From TOLSYN sp963849065 (GTDB lineage: Bacteria; Acidobacteriota; Terriglobia; Terriglobales; Acidobacteriaceae), in assembly GCA_963849065.1 (NCBI GenBank), contig CAWKFM010000004.1, forward strand, positions 124,001 to 188,000: a DNA stretch of 64,000 nt. Reading direction: 5' to 3'. Shown here piece after piece: positions 33,614-42,702 of the stretch (its first letter is position 1; the number at the start of each line of letters is the position of its first letter). Made by a program: the position numbers and the translations under genes. The notes below the pieces were generated by a model that did not search any database, was not told the origin of the DNA, and saw nothing but the letters and a program-made list of their open reading frames with translations.

Positions 33614-34303
33614 ATGAAAATCTTGATGGTACTAACGTCGCACGACCAATTGGGCAACACTGGCCGCAAGACCGGTTTCTGGCTGGAAGAGGGTGCGGCC
33701 CCCTACTTCGTTTTCAGAGACGCCGGCGTCCAATTGACTCTCGCCTCTCCGAAAGGCGGGCAGCCGCCGATCGATCCCAAGAGCGATCTGCCGGAGAATC
33801 AAACCCCTGCCATGGCCCGCTTCAAAAAGGATGAGACGGCGCAGAAAGCGTTCGCTCATACCGTGCCGCTGGCTGATGTGAAAGCGGCAGATTTCGACAC
33901 GGTCTTCTATTCGGGCGGGCACGGCCCCATGTGGGATCTGGCCGAGAGTCCTATTTCGATCGCGTTGCTCGAGTCTTTCTACAACTCCGGCAAGCCGATA
34001 GCGTTGGTCTGCCACTCGTCTGGTGTGCTTCGTCATGTCAAATACCAGGGCAAGCCTCTGGTAGAGGGAAGGCATGTAACCGGCTTTACGAATGGCGAAG
34101 AAGAAGAGGTTAAGCTGACCAAGGTTGTGCCGTTCCTTGTCGAGGATGAACTGTTGCGCCTCGGAGCCACCTTTGAAAAAGTTCGCAACTGGCAGCCGTT
34201 TTCCATCGTGGATGGCCGCCTGATTACCGGGCAGAATCCCGCGTCATCAACCTCCGCGGCTCAGTCTCTGGTGAAACTGCTCGCAGCGGAGAAGGCGGCT
34301 TAG
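33614..34303 (+). CDS. DJ-1/PfpI-superfamily protein (Hsp31-like)
   Basis: A 229-residue class I glutamine-amidotransferase-fold protein. The nucleophile elbow is LVCHSSGVL with Cys133, the conserved glutamate lies in GFWLEEGAAP (Glu25/26), and the FYSGGHGPMWDL loop is typical of the Hsp31/glyoxalase III-like branch. Such proteins act on methylglyoxal or glycated targets or as chaperones; substrate here is not known. A strong AAAGGAGG site starts the rightward gene run. Confidence 0.88.
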   Translation: MKILMVLTSHDQLGNTGRKTGFWLEEGAAPYFVFRDAGVQLTLASPKGGQPPIDPKSDLPENQTPAMARFKKDETAQKAFAHTVPLADVKAADFDTVFYSGGHGPMWDLAESPISIALLESFYNSGKPIALVCHSSGVLRHVKYQGKPLVEGRHVTGFTNGEEEEVKLTKVVPFLVEDELLRLGATFEKVRNWQPFSIVDGRLITGQNPASSTSAAQSLVKLLAAEKAA

Positions 34304-34348
34304 GCTTAAATTCCGCAAGCGCTAGTTGCACGCTCGAAAGGATGTCTT

Positions 34349-35239
34349 GTGAGGTATCCTACCTTTTATCACACGATACAGATCAATGGACTCTCCATCT
34401 TCTACAGAGAGGCTGGCCAGAAAGGCGCGCCGGCGCTTCTACCGCTGCACGGACTTCCGTCATCATCGCGAATGTTCGAGACGCTCTTCGCGCGACTTTC
34501 CGATCGCCATCACCTTGTCGCGCCCGACTACCCCGGCTTCGGGCACAGCGACTGGCCTCACCCGAAAAACTTCGCGTATACGTTTGATCACTACGCCAAG
34601 ATCATGAGTCGTTTCACAAAAGCGCTCGGGATTTCTCGCTACACGCTTTACATGCAGGATTATGGTGGTCCCGTAGGTTTTCGCATGGCCTTGGACAACC
34701 CGGACCGAATCGAGGCGCTCATCGTCCAGGACGCTGTCGCGCACGACGAGGGCCTGGGAGCGAATTGGAAGACGCGGCGAGCCTATTGGGCCGATCGCGT
34801 TGCCAACGAAAGCGCGCTTCGTACAAATCTGTTGTCGCTCGCTGCCGCGCGAACGCGCCATGTCGGAAACGATCCGAACGTGGAACGTTATGACCCCGAT
34901 CTATGGACGGACGAGTTCGCGTTCCTGAGTCAGCCAAGGCAGGCGGAGATTCAAAGCGACCTCTTCTACGACTATCGAACCAATGTGGACTCCTATCCGA
35001 AGTGGCAAGCATGGATGCGCGAGAAGCAGCCCCGCCTGCTGGTTCTCTGGGGCAGGTACGAGTCCTCGTTCGATTCCGGCGAACCTGAGCGCTACCGCAT
35101 GGACGTGCCGAACGCTGAAGTTCACGTTCTCGACGGCGGTCATTTTGCATTAGACACGGCTGCCGATGAAATAGCCGCGTTGGTCCGAGCCTTTGTCACT
35201 TCTTTAGGTGGTGGGGTGCAGGCGCGGCGCGCCGGCTAA
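34349..35239 (+). CDS. Alpha/beta-fold hydrolase (haloalkane dehalogenase/epoxide hydrolase-like)
   Basis: A 296-residue hydrolase starting at GTG 34349, eight bases after AAAGGA. The oxyanion loop is LHGLPSSS, and the nucleophile elbow YMQDYGGPVG has Asp104 in place of serine, as in haloalkane dehalogenases and epoxide hydrolases. The catalytic His is in DGGHFALD near the C-terminus. Gene spacing of 45 bp from the DJ-1-like gene suggests co-transcription. Substrate cannot be told from sequence. Confidence 0.87.
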   Translation: MRYPTFYHTIQINGLSIFYREAGQKGAPALLPLHGLPSSSRMFETLFARLSDRHHLVAPDYPGFGHSDWPHPKNFAYTFDHYAKIMSRFTKALGISRYTLYMQDYGGPVGFRMALDNPDRIEALIVQDAVAHDEGLGANWKTRRAYWADRVANESALRTNLLSLAAARTRHVGNDPNVERYDPDLWTDEFAFLSQPRQAEIQSDLFYDYRTNVDSYPKWQAWMREKQPRLLVLWGRYESSFDSGEPERYRMDVPNAEVHVLDGGHFALDTAADEIAALVRAFVTSLGGGVQARRAG

Positions 35240-35286
35240 TGCGGCTATTGAGAACGCAGGCTACACCGTATCGAAAGGAGCCATCA

Positions 35287-35763
35287 ATGAGCGGCGTACA
35301 AAAGGAGCCACAAATGAACGCGGTCCAAGTCGAACAGAAGAGCTATGAGATGCCCCCGCGCGAGGGGTTCACCGTCGCACATTTTCTCACTGTCGCCGAC
35401 ATCGACCGGTCGGCTCGCTTCTATGAGAAGGTATTCGGCGGTCGCATTCTGAGCAGAGGCGACAGCGAAGGCGCGCCCGCGTACATTCAGATCGCGAATA
35501 CTTGGCTCCTTGTCAACGTCGGGGGCGGGCCGACCCCCGACAAGCCGTCGGTAACGCTCAGCGTACCCGACCCCGATAAGATCAACGGCTTTATGAATAT
35601 CCGCGTTGCGGATATCCAGGCGTGCTATGAATTGTGGAAAAGTCGAGGAGCCGAGTTCATCACGGAGCCAATACCCAAGTACGGCGAGATTCGCTGCTAC
35701 ATCCGCGATCCTGACGGTTACATTATCGAGGTCGGACAGAGCACCGAGCTCAAGTACGGTTAG
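35287..35763 (+). CDS. VOC-family (glyoxalase/bleomycin resistance-type) protein 1
   Basis: A 158-residue vicinal-oxygen-chelate protein. The first beta-alpha-beta-beta module begins FTVAHFLTVADIDRSARFYE, and the second ends IRCYIRDPDGYIIEVGQ, with the metal-ligand-like Glu near the end. I chose ATG 35287, which follows AAAGGAG; an upstream frame and an internal Met are also possible. Family members are metal-dependent lyases, dioxygenases or resistance proteins. Confidence 0.82.
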   Translation: MSGVQKEPQMNAVQVEQKSYEMPPREGFTVAHFLTVADIDRSARFYEKVFGGRILSRGDSEGAPAYIQIANTWLLVNVGGGPTPDKPSVTLSVPDPDKINGFMNIRVADIQACYELWKSRGAEFITEPIPKYGEIRCYIRDPDGYIIEVGQSTELKYG

Positions 35764-35915
35764 CGCTCGGTCCGGATGGGATTCGGATTCAACTCACGAC
35801 CGGCAGGAGAGGCTCACTTTGCAAAAGGTATCGAACGCCACGCCTTCGGGAACATGTGATTCTGCTGGCTGACGCTCGCAATCAGCGATTCAGCTGAACG
35901 CAAAGGAGGAAAGAC

Positions 35916-36611
35916 ATGGCAAATACGACGAGTGAAATCCAAGCTAACGACGCCGCCCGCGAGGCTAGCGTTGCGAAAGTCGACATGAAGTTCGAAATCG
36001 TCGTTATCCCCGTCTCGGATGTCGATCGCGCGAAGGAGTTCTACGCGAGACTCGGGTGGCGACTCGACTCCGACTACGACAACGGTAAGGATTTTCGCGT
36101 GATTCAGTTCACACCGCCTGGCTCCGGGTGCTCGGTCATCTTCGGCAAGAACGTCACCGGGGCGGCTCCCGGCTCAGCCCAGGGCCTTTATCTGATCGTC
36201 GATGACATCGAGGCCGCGCGCAAGAATCTGCTCCGTCATGGTGTTGAGGTCAGCGAAGTGTTCCACGGCGCCGCGGACGTGTACTCTGGCCCGGACGAGC
36301 CCTACCTGTTTGGGCGGATTCGAGTCAACGGCCCTGATCCCGAGCATCGCAGCTACCGCTCGTTCGCCTCGTTCAGGGACCCGGACGGAAACGGCTGGCT
36401 GTTCCAGGAAATCACGACGCGGCTTCCCGGTCGCATCGACGACACGGCGACGACCTTTGCATCGGCGAACGATCTGGCGAGCGCGTTTCGGCGTGCGGAG
36501 GCCGCCCACGGCGAGCACGAGAAGCGAATCGGGCAGCGCGACGCGAACTGGGCAGACTGGTATGCCGCTTACATGGTGGCGGAGCAGTCAGGCAAAGAGC
36601 TGCCGCAATGA
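35916..36611 (+). CDS. VOC-family protein 2 with C-terminal extension
   Basis: A 231-residue protein preceded by AAAGGAGG. A single VOC domain (FEIVVIPVSDVDRAKEFYARLGW to FRDPDGNGWLFQEI, cited by its ends) is followed by about 60 residues of helical, charged tail (ASAFRRAEAAHGEHEKRIG). The tail is not typical of glyoxalases and may mediate oligomerisation. Its stop overlaps a possible start of the SDR frame, but the SDR ribosome site lies further on. Confidence 0.82.
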   Translation: MANTTSEIQANDAAREASVAKVDMKFEIVVIPVSDVDRAKEFYARLGWRLDSDYDNGKDFRVIQFTPPGSGCSVIFGKNVTGAAPGSAQGLYLIVDDIEAARKNLLRHGVEVSEVFHGAADVYSGPDEPYLFGRIRVNGPDPEHRSYRSFASFRDPDGNGWLFQEITTRLPGRIDDTATTFASANDLASAFRRAEAAHGEHEKRIGQRDANWADWYAAYMVAEQSGKELPQ

Positions 36612-36658
36612 ACGACTCCGCCGGGAGCGACATCGCTCCCGGCGAGACTGGAGGAATC

Positions 36659-37441
36659 ATGAAACTCGAAGGCAAGAAGGCTCTCATCAGTGGCGGAAAC
36701 AGCGGCATCGGCCTGGCCACTGCCCGCCTTTTCGTTGCAGAAGGCGCTGAGGTCGCCATTACCGGCCGGGACCAGAAGACACTGAATGAAGCGGTCGCCG
36801 AGCTAGGATCGAAAGCGCACGGCTATCGCGCCGACGTTACGGTTGCGGAGGACCGGAAGAACCTTTTCGCTGAACTAGCCAATGACTTTGGCAAACTTGA
36901 CATCGTCTTCGCCAATGCAGGCATTTCTGGCGAGACGCCGACTGGCACGACCGACGAAGCCATCTTCGAGAAGGTAGTCCACACCAACCTCAACGGTGCT
37001 TTCTTTACCGTCAATTCAGCCGCTCCTCTCATGAATGACAACGGCAGCATCATCTTCAACGGATCGGTGCAGAATTATCTCGGTCAACCAGGCCTGGCTG
37101 CCTACGCTGCCACGAAAGGTGGACTTGTCTCGATGGCGCGATCCATCGCCGCAGACCTTGCACCGCGCAAGATTCGAGTGAACGTGGTGGCCCCTGGAGC
37201 GACGAAGACTCCCATCTGGAAGCGCGGGGCGCGCGCCAATGCCTCGGCAGAGGAATCCGCAAAAGTTTCCGACTTCTTCTCTTCCACGGTTCCACTTGCC
37301 CGTTGGGGCGAGCCGGAAGATCTGGCCAAGGCTGTGCTTTTTCTTGCCTCGGACGATTCGTCGTACATCAACGCGGTCGAGCTGATCGTGGATGGCGGAC
37401 TGACGGGCGCTCCCTTCGGAGCCCCCATTCTTCGCGGCTGA
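36659..37441 (+). CDS. Short-chain dehydrogenase/reductase (SDR)
   Basis: A 260-residue classical SDR. The nucleotide-binding motif is ALISGGNSGIGLA, FANAGIS is the NAG motif, and the active-site Ser/Tyr/Lys appear in FNGSVQ and AAYAATKGG. GGAGGAATC precedes ATG 36659, so this start is preferred over 36608. It probably reduces an aldehyde or ketone using NAD(P)H. It follows the second VOC gene closely. Confidence 0.88.
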   Translation: MKLEGKKALISGGNSGIGLATARLFVAEGAEVAITGRDQKTLNEAVAELGSKAHGYRADVTVAEDRKNLFAELANDFGKLDIVFANAGISGETPTGTTDEAIFEKVVHTNLNGAFFTVNSAAPLMNDNGSIIFNGSVQNYLGQPGLAAYAATKGGLVSMARSIAADLAPRKIRVNVVAPGATKTPIWKRGARANASAEESAKVSDFFSSTVPLARWGEPEDLAKAVLFLASDDSSYINAVELIVDGGLTGAPFGAPILRG

Positions 37442-37507
37442 CGCCCGAGCGCGAGCCGCTTTCATCAAGAAGCACCGTCTCACATTCACCTTGACGCGGA
37501 GGACACC

Positions 37508-37801
37508 ATGACGAAGGGTTATTGGGTTGTTGCGTATCGATCGATTTCGGACGAAGCGGCGGTAAAGGCCTATAGCGCGTCAGCAGGGCCAGCCATTAAG
37601 GCCTTCGGCGGACGGGTCTTGACCAGGTCGACGAGCCAAGTTCGGATCCACGAAGCCGGACTGCAGCAGCGGGCGATCCTTGTCGATTTTGACAGCTATG
37701 AGATTGCCCTTGGGACTTATGAAAGCGGGGCATACCAGAAGGCGCTTCAGGCACTCGGTTCCGGAGCGGAACGCGACTTTCGCATTGTCGAAGGCGCGTA
37801 A
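37508..37801 (+). CDS. DUF1330 family protein
   Basis: A 97-residue protein with the DUF1330 dimeric alpha/beta-barrel pattern: KGYWVVAYRSISDEAAVKAY, GGRVLTRSTSQVRIHE, and FDSYEIALGTYESGAYQKAL, cited in part. GCGGAGGAC precedes the ATG. The fold is ferredoxin-like; enzymatic role unknown, but such genes often accompany SDR and dehydrogenase clusters. Confidence 0.83.
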   Translation: MTKGYWVVAYRSISDEAAVKAYSASAGPAIKAFGGRVLTRSTSQVRIHEAGLQQRAILVDFDSYEIALGTYESGAYQKALQALGSGAERDFRIVEGA

Positions 37802-37928
37802 GGTGGCGACCGAGTAGCACATTTGTCTTGAATCGACGGATGGTCCGCCGCCTGAGATTGCCATATTATGCGGAGCGAATGGAACATCCCGCATGAGTCG
37901 GTGCCAATGCTTTTCAAGGAGATTTTGT

Positions 37929-38999
37929 ATGTCACATCATTTCGATACCAAACTGGCGAAGGAAGATCCGAGCCTCAACCTCTGCGACTTTTATTTATTT
38001 GACGGCCCCTCGGGCAAGACGGTGATGGCGATGACCGTGAATCCGGATGTGGGATTATCGGCTCCGGATACGCTCCATCCAGAAGGGCTCTACGCGTTCC
38101 GGTTCGACCTGAACGGAGATGCGAGGGAAGAGGTTACGTTCAAGTTCAGGTTTGGTGAACCACGACACGGAGATGGCAGTGAGCATACTCACATTCAGCC
38201 GTTTGTGGTGCGGAAGGCGACGGGTGACGATGCTCTTCGTGGTGACGCCGGAGAGAGTCTGGTTGAGGGTGAAACCGGTTCGGTCGCGACTAATTCGGAT
38301 CTTCGTGCGTATGTTGGGATTGCTCCAGAGCTATTTGCGGCAAATGCTGGATTCGGCACATTTATGACTTCTTTCTATAAGGACCAGCGCTACGATGGGG
38401 GCGCCTTTCTGCATCAGCAGAATCCCTTTGCGAGGCGGAATGTTACGGCGATTGTGCTGGAGGTGCCGAGCGTACTGATTGGGAAGGGAAAAATCAACGC
38501 ATGGGCGACGATCTCCCTCTTTGGCCATGCGCCGGAGGTACAAGTTTCGCGTTGGGGCCTGCCTATGGTTACGCATCTCTTCCTGAACGACCCGAGCGAT
38601 CAAGAGGTGAAAGAACAATTCAATACGTCAGTTCCGTCTGAAGATCTAGAGCGCTTCGCGAAGGCGATCGCGGATTTTGCGGAGAAGATGACGACCTATG
38701 CCGGTTCGACGGCGGACCCGGGTGAATACGGGAAGCTGATCGTTGCACGGCTGTGTCCCGACACGTTGCCTTACGAGCTTGGAACGTCCGCCGCATTTGA
38801 GGTGGCCAGCTTCAATGGACGCGCGCTCGGTGATGATGTGCTGGATGTGATGTTGACGTTGGCGGCCAACACACCACTTGTCGATGGACTTGCTCCCGAC
38901 CGCGGGCGCATTCGCAAGGATTTCCCGTATTATGGAGCGCCGTATACGGCGGAGGAGCAGGCCGGGGTGACGCCGATGCGGCGCCCGGCTAAGAAATAG
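37929..38999 (+). CDS. DUF4331 family protein
   Basis: A 356-residue protein beginning MSHHFDTKLAKEDPSLNLCD, which matches the start of DUF4331 proteins, with DFYLFDGPSGKTVMAM following. CAAGGAG precedes the ATG at 37929. No signal peptide is visible, so it seems cytoplasmic. DUF4331 has no settled function. It is the largest gene in the rightward run and lacks membrane segments. Confidence 0.82.
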   Translation: MSHHFDTKLAKEDPSLNLCDFYLFDGPSGKTVMAMTVNPDVGLSAPDTLHPEGLYAFRFDLNGDAREEVTFKFRFGEPRHGDGSEHTHIQPFVVRKATGDDALRGDAGESLVEGETGSVATNSDLRAYVGIAPELFAANAGFGTFMTSFYKDQRYDGGAFLHQQNPFARRNVTAIVLEVPSVLIGKGKINAWATISLFGHAPEVQVSRWGLPMVTHLFLNDPSDQEVKEQFNTSVPSEDLERFAKAIADFAEKMTTYAGSTADPGEYGKLIVARLCPDTLPYELGTSAAFEVASFNGRALGDDVLDVMLTLAANTPLVDGLAPDRGRIRKDFPYYGAPYTAEEQAGVTPMRRPAKK

Positions 39000-39145
39000 G
39001 CGGGAAGCGACGCTCGAGAATCATGTTGCAGTGTCGAGCCAGTACTCTGGTCTTGATCGATGCGTTCGTCCAACGGATTCGTCGCCGCGCTTCTGCCAAT
39101 TTTGCTTTGAACAGTCACTCGCTCTGACATCGAAAGGAGTACAAA

Positions 39146-40036
39146 ATGGACGGCACAAATGGACTGAAAGAGACCACGCGCGTGACCGCGCCTGTCGCGT
39201 CGAACACGCTTAGTGTGAACGTTTTTACGGCCCCGGGAAAGACTATGGTCGGCGAGCGGCCAAAGCCTTTCGGCGAGGCGCTCGGCTTTGACCCTATCAC
39301 GTCGACTTTAATCTTCGGCGAGTACGACGCGGTGCTGGTGGACGCAATGGGGACAGTGGCTGAGGCCGAGGCTCTCGCGGATTGGGTCGCTCTGCACAAC
39401 CGCAATTTGGAGACCATCTATATAACGCACGCCCATTTCGACCACTTCTACGGTCTGAGCATTCTGCTCGACCGTTTCCCGGGCGCTCGGGCGATAGCAA
39501 CGCCCAAGACGGTGAACGCCATGCAGATGTCTTTCTCCCCCCAAGTGGAGCGGTTGGCCCGCCGGCTCTTTCCTGGGCAAGTGGCCACCAAGTTGGTTCC
39601 ACCTGAGCCCTATGAGCACGACACGTTCACTCTCGAAGGCCACGAATTGCGCATCATCGAGCAGGGCCGCACCGATAGTCCCGATTCGACGTCTCTACAC
39701 GTTCCATCGATCGGCCTGATCGTCGCTGGCGACGTCGTGTACAACCAATGCCGCATGTACGTCGGCGACACCACACCCGAGAGCCGAAAGAATTGGATCG
39801 CGGCGCTAGATCGGTTAGCGGCGCTGAACCCGGCGATTGTTGTCGCCGGTCACAAGAAGCCTGGCGCGCTCGACTCTCCCTCAACGATCCAAGACACCAA
39901 GCGTTACCTGCAGGACTTCGATCGGGTGCAGAAAACCGCGACATCCGACCAGGAGTTGTTCGATCAGATGACGGAGCTGTACCCGCATTGGGTAGCCAAT
40001 CAGTCGTGGTTGATGTTCGGATTCCCGCAGCCATAA
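39146..40036 (+). CDS. Metallo-beta-lactamase-fold hydrolase
   Basis: A 296-residue MBL-fold protein with the metal motif HAHFDH (residues 95-100), a further His in SLHVPSIG-VAGDVV region and AGHKKPG near the C-terminus. The fold includes glyoxalase II, lactonases and sulfatases; the family member here cannot be fixed. GAAAGGAG precedes the ATG. It lies 146 bp after the DUF4331 gene on the same strand. Confidence 0.85.
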   Translation: MDGTNGLKETTRVTAPVASNTLSVNVFTAPGKTMVGERPKPFGEALGFDPITSTLIFGEYDAVLVDAMGTVAEAEALADWVALHNRNLETIYITHAHFDHFYGLSILLDRFPGARAIATPKTVNAMQMSFSPQVERLARRLFPGQVATKLVPPEPYEHDTFTLEGHELRIIEQGRTDSPDSTSLHVPSIGLIVAGDVVYNQCRMYVGDTTPESRKNWIAALDRLAALNPAIVVAGHKKPGALDSPSTIQDTKRYLQDFDRVQKTATSDQELFDQMTELYPHWVANQSWLMFGFPQP

Positions 40037-40143
40037 CCTACATCAACCGCTGATGCGAATGTTTCCTCGCGCATGATGGAGGGTTGCCCCTAGCTTGGAA
40101 AGGCGCCGGAAATCGCGAGCCGAAATATCGGAGGGCAGGAGAG

Positions 40144-40617
40144 ATGGATTGGAAACGGTTGGTCCAGTTTGCATTGCTGGGTAGCAGTGATTTGGAACAA
40201 TATGCCATCCTGCTGGTACGCGTTTCGATCGGGCTGTTCTTCGCCATTTCTGGGGCAAACAAATTGTTTGTCGCCGGCGGCATGAAAGTTATTTACGAAA
40301 CGCTGGTTAAGGCCAGAGTCCCGTTTCCCCACCAGACGGCTTATTTCGTGTCGGGTGTCGAGTTCGTTTGCGGATCTTTGGTAGCCGTGGGTTTTTTTTC
40401 GAGCCCGGCCTGCATGGCTTTATTGATTGATATGGTTGTCGCCACCCTGACCAGCGCGCTGTCCACCATGCCTAAAGGACTTTCGCCTCTTAGCTGGCTG
40501 GACGATTTTGTCTACCTTCCGGAAGTCCTGTACGTGCTCTTCTTTTTCTGGCTGATCTGCTCTGGTCCGGGAAAGTTCAGTGTCGACTACTGGCTCGCCG
40601 CCAAGTTACTGAGCTGA
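40144..40617 (+). CDS. DoxX-family membrane protein
   Basis: A 157-residue protein with four hydrophobic helices: ILLVRVSIGLFFAISGANKL (the DoxX hallmark), TAYFVSGVEFVCGSLVAVGFF, CMALLIDMVVATLTSAL and EVLYVLFFFWLICSG, each cited separately. DoxX proteins occur in thiosulfate oxidation and oxidative-stress complexes with unknown chemistry. GGCAGGAGAG precedes ATG 40144. It ends the rightward gene run. Confidence 0.82.
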   Translation: MDWKRLVQFALLGSSDLEQYAILLVRVSIGLFFAISGANKLFVAGGMKVIYETLVKARVPFPHQTAYFVSGVEFVCGSLVAVGFFSSPACMALLIDMVVATLTSALSTMPKGLSPLSWLDDFVYLPEVLYVLFFFWLICSGPGKFSVDYWLAAKLLS

Positions 40618-40629
40618 TCGATCGACGAA

Positions 40630-40808
40630 GCAGCTTGTGATTCCGCATTGGTCATCCAGATCACCTTCGCGAGGATTCTGTATGATGGCAGTGATCGTGT
40701 TGAGCATCCGTGGATCTTGGGGGTCATGAAGAATACCGGCGGCATGATTAACAGCGACGCGTCCAAATCCTCGCTGCCGTAAAGCTGTGTGAATGCGCGT
40801 CGCTTTTC
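40630..40808 (-). pseudogene. Remnant of a GH15 glucoamylase-like gene
   Basis: On the minus strand one frame reads AFTQLYGSEDLDASLLIMP, the typical GH15 segment before its conserved proline-rich loop. After about 25 codons the match shifts to another frame: DPRMLNTITAIIQN and then REGDLDDQCG. The reading is therefore broken by a frameshift, and no rest of the roughly 600-residue enzyme is present. It is a small gene fragment, likely left by an earlier rearrangement. Confidence 0.65.
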
Positions 40809-40930
40809 ATTTCTTGGGAATCCACGTTCAGCCAGACAGAGGCTGAATGAAGCGGTGAAAACCGGCATTCCGGTTTAGAGTCACGAGGCGCGTGCGCCGC
40901 GTGCGCATAATCCAATGGCTGTGAGGAACA

Positions 40931-41182
40931 ATGACGAAACCGACGAGCTTTCAAGCGGACATTCTCCCGCTTTTTACGGAGCGAGACATTCGAGGTATGA
41001 GCAAGGCGTTCAACTTGGGAAGTTATGATGACGTCAAAACGCACGCGGCCGCCATCTACGACCGCATTCGGGGAATCGGTGGCGCGGTAATGCCGCCCCC
41101 GCCCCCGAGAGGGGAAGGCCCTTGGCCCCAGGCTCGCATTGAGCTATTCGCAAAGTGGATGGCGGACGGATACCAACCTTAG
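40931..41182 (+). CDS. Small conserved hypothetical protein
   Basis: An 83-residue protein with a readable pattern FQADILPLFTERDIRGMSKAF, SYDDVKTHAAAIYDRIRG and a Pro-rich loop before PWPQARIELFAKWMADGY. I have seen this pattern as a short conserved family in soil bacteria but know no function. No clear ribosome site. It is transcribed away from the glucoamylase remnant. Confidence 0.6.
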   Translation: MTKPTSFQADILPLFTERDIRGMSKAFNLGSYDDVKTHAAAIYDRIRGIGGAVMPPPPPRGEGPWPQARIELFAKWMADGYQP

Positions 41183-41274
41183 GCGGAGTCATCTCATAAA
41201 TATCGTCTTCTCCCCCACCTCCAGACAAATACCGCCGCCGTTTTGAAACGTGTCTTGCCAGTTCTTCGGCTTCC

Positions 41275-42165
41275 TTAGGCTGCCCGGATTGAGTGTGTCG
41301 CATCCATCTCGCTCAAGCGCAAGGCTAAGCACTTGGCTGCCCCGCCGGCCTTCAGAAATTCCGTCAACCGCACTTGCACGACTTGGAAGCCGCACTCTTC
41401 CAGCCGCTGGGAGAGCGCGGTGCTGACTTGGTTCAACACGATGAGGCGGCCTACGTTTATGGCGTTGCAGGCAAAGCGTAGCGCGTCGACTACTCCAACC
41501 GGAATGCGCAGTTCCTCCGGATAGCGCAGCTCGATTTTGGCGTTGGACTCGGCGTCGAACGCCGCAGGGAAATACAGAAGATATCCATCCCGCAAAGGAC
41601 AGAAACAGGTGTCGAGGTGATAGAACCGCGGGTCTACGAGCCGCAGTGAGATGACTTCGAGGTCCCACAATTGTTCGAGGCGGTGGTGGGTGGATTGCAT
41701 GGTCCTTACGCCATGGCCGGCCCACAACCGCGAGCCGTCGGCTTCAAACAAGGCGTCGCCCTCGCCTTCAAACGGAGTTGCCGCCGGCATGTCGCAAACC
41801 TTGAAGCCCAGGTCGGCGAACCACTTCCGGAAATGCGACTCCTCACCTTGCCGCTCCGGGTGAAAGAAACGGCTTATGGCCACCACTCCCTTTCGTACCA
41901 GCCCCGCATTCGCGGTGAAAACCATGTCCGGCCACCCCGGCTGCGGCTCCACAAGCATCACTCGTGCCACCTGGTTCAGCGCGTGACGCAGATCTTCCCA
42001 TTGCGCGGCCGCCTGCTGGCGTGAGGCGCGACTGACGTTGCCCGCCATCCAAGGATTGATGACGTAGTTAACGTCGTAGAGCTTGGGAGAACACATCAGG
42101 AAAGTAGGTTCTTTGAAGATCGGTGCGCGCTCGCTGCGGTGCGAGTTGGGATGAGGGTGACTCAT
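41275..42165 (-). CDS. Arginine deiminase/dimethylargininase-family amidinotransferase-fold enzyme
   Basis: A 296-residue protein beginning near EPTFLMCSPKLYDVNYVIN. The guanidine-modifying fold is indicated by FTANAGLV, GEGDALFEADGSRL, the catalytic-His region RFYHLDTCF, and the C-terminal nucleophile region GGAAKCLALRL with a Cys. Members hydrolyse arginine, methylated arginines or related guanidines. An AAGGAAATTT sequence precedes the ATG. The gene forms the right edge of the island and is read leftwards. Confidence 0.82.
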   Translation of the reverse strand: MSHPHPNSHRSERAPIFKEPTFLMCSPKLYDVNYVINPWMAGNVSRASRQQAAAQWEDLRHALNQVARVMLVEPQPGWPDMVFTANAGLVRKGVVAISRFFHPERQGEESHFRKWFADLGFKVCDMPAATPFEGEGDALFEADGSRLWAGHGVRTMQSTHHRLEQLWDLEVISLRLVDPRFYHLDTCFCPLRDGYLLYFPAAFDAESNAKIELRYPEELRIPVGVVDALRFACNAINVGRLIVLNQVSTALSQRLEECGFQVVQVRLTEFLKAGGAAKCLALRLSEMDATHSIRAA

Positions 42166-42702
42166 AAATTTCCTTGGTGGTGAGGTGCTTTCTACTGAAT
42201 AGACGCTTGTGGGTCGCGTCGGTCGCTATTCAATTTACTGATGGGATCGATAAACCTGGAGAGGTTCTGCTATGCCTCTAAGCCTCAGAAAAGAAAGTAC
42301 AGTTTGAAATGAGGTTTGATACTAATGGATGCGACGCGGATCGGGTATCCGTGCGGGCAGATTTGTATCGGGAAGTCGGCATAGCGACTGGGATCTCATG
42401 ATCCAGTCCCGGAGCGATGATCGCAGTTGCAATGGGCGTTTTCCGTTACTGATCCTGCCTGCTGGGCTGAACAATCTTGGCGCAACGAAGGCTGGCGTAT
42501 TCTCCCATACCGGCCATTGGGGGCCGGGTTCATTTCTTAACAACTCGCCCCGCCCAACACAGCGCCCGCTGCGCCCATTACTGTCAGCAGAGGAAGCTGC
42601 ACTTGCTTGCTTCCATTGGCGTACATTCGTTTCTCGTTCCTAGTGCGCGCACCACGCGTTTTGTCGTTCTGCCGCACGCGTGGTGCGCTCACTGGATCGC
42701 CT
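42166..42702. other. Intergenic region at right edge of island
   Basis: 537 bp without a convincing gene, separating the deiminase-family gene from the large surface protein. It contains the right 83-bp repeat (42373-42455). Short open frames on the plus strand lack ribosome sites. Confidence 0.4.
42373..42455. repeat. Right 83-bp island-flanking repeat
   Basis: Begins AAGTCGGCATAGCGACTGGG and ends GGGCGTTTTCCGTTACTGATCC (shortened here to GGGCGTTTTCCGTTACTG). Gap-free alignment to 29024-29106 shows about 61 identical positions of 83 by my count, in the same orientation. The pair encloses the accessory genes. Confidence 0.55.
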
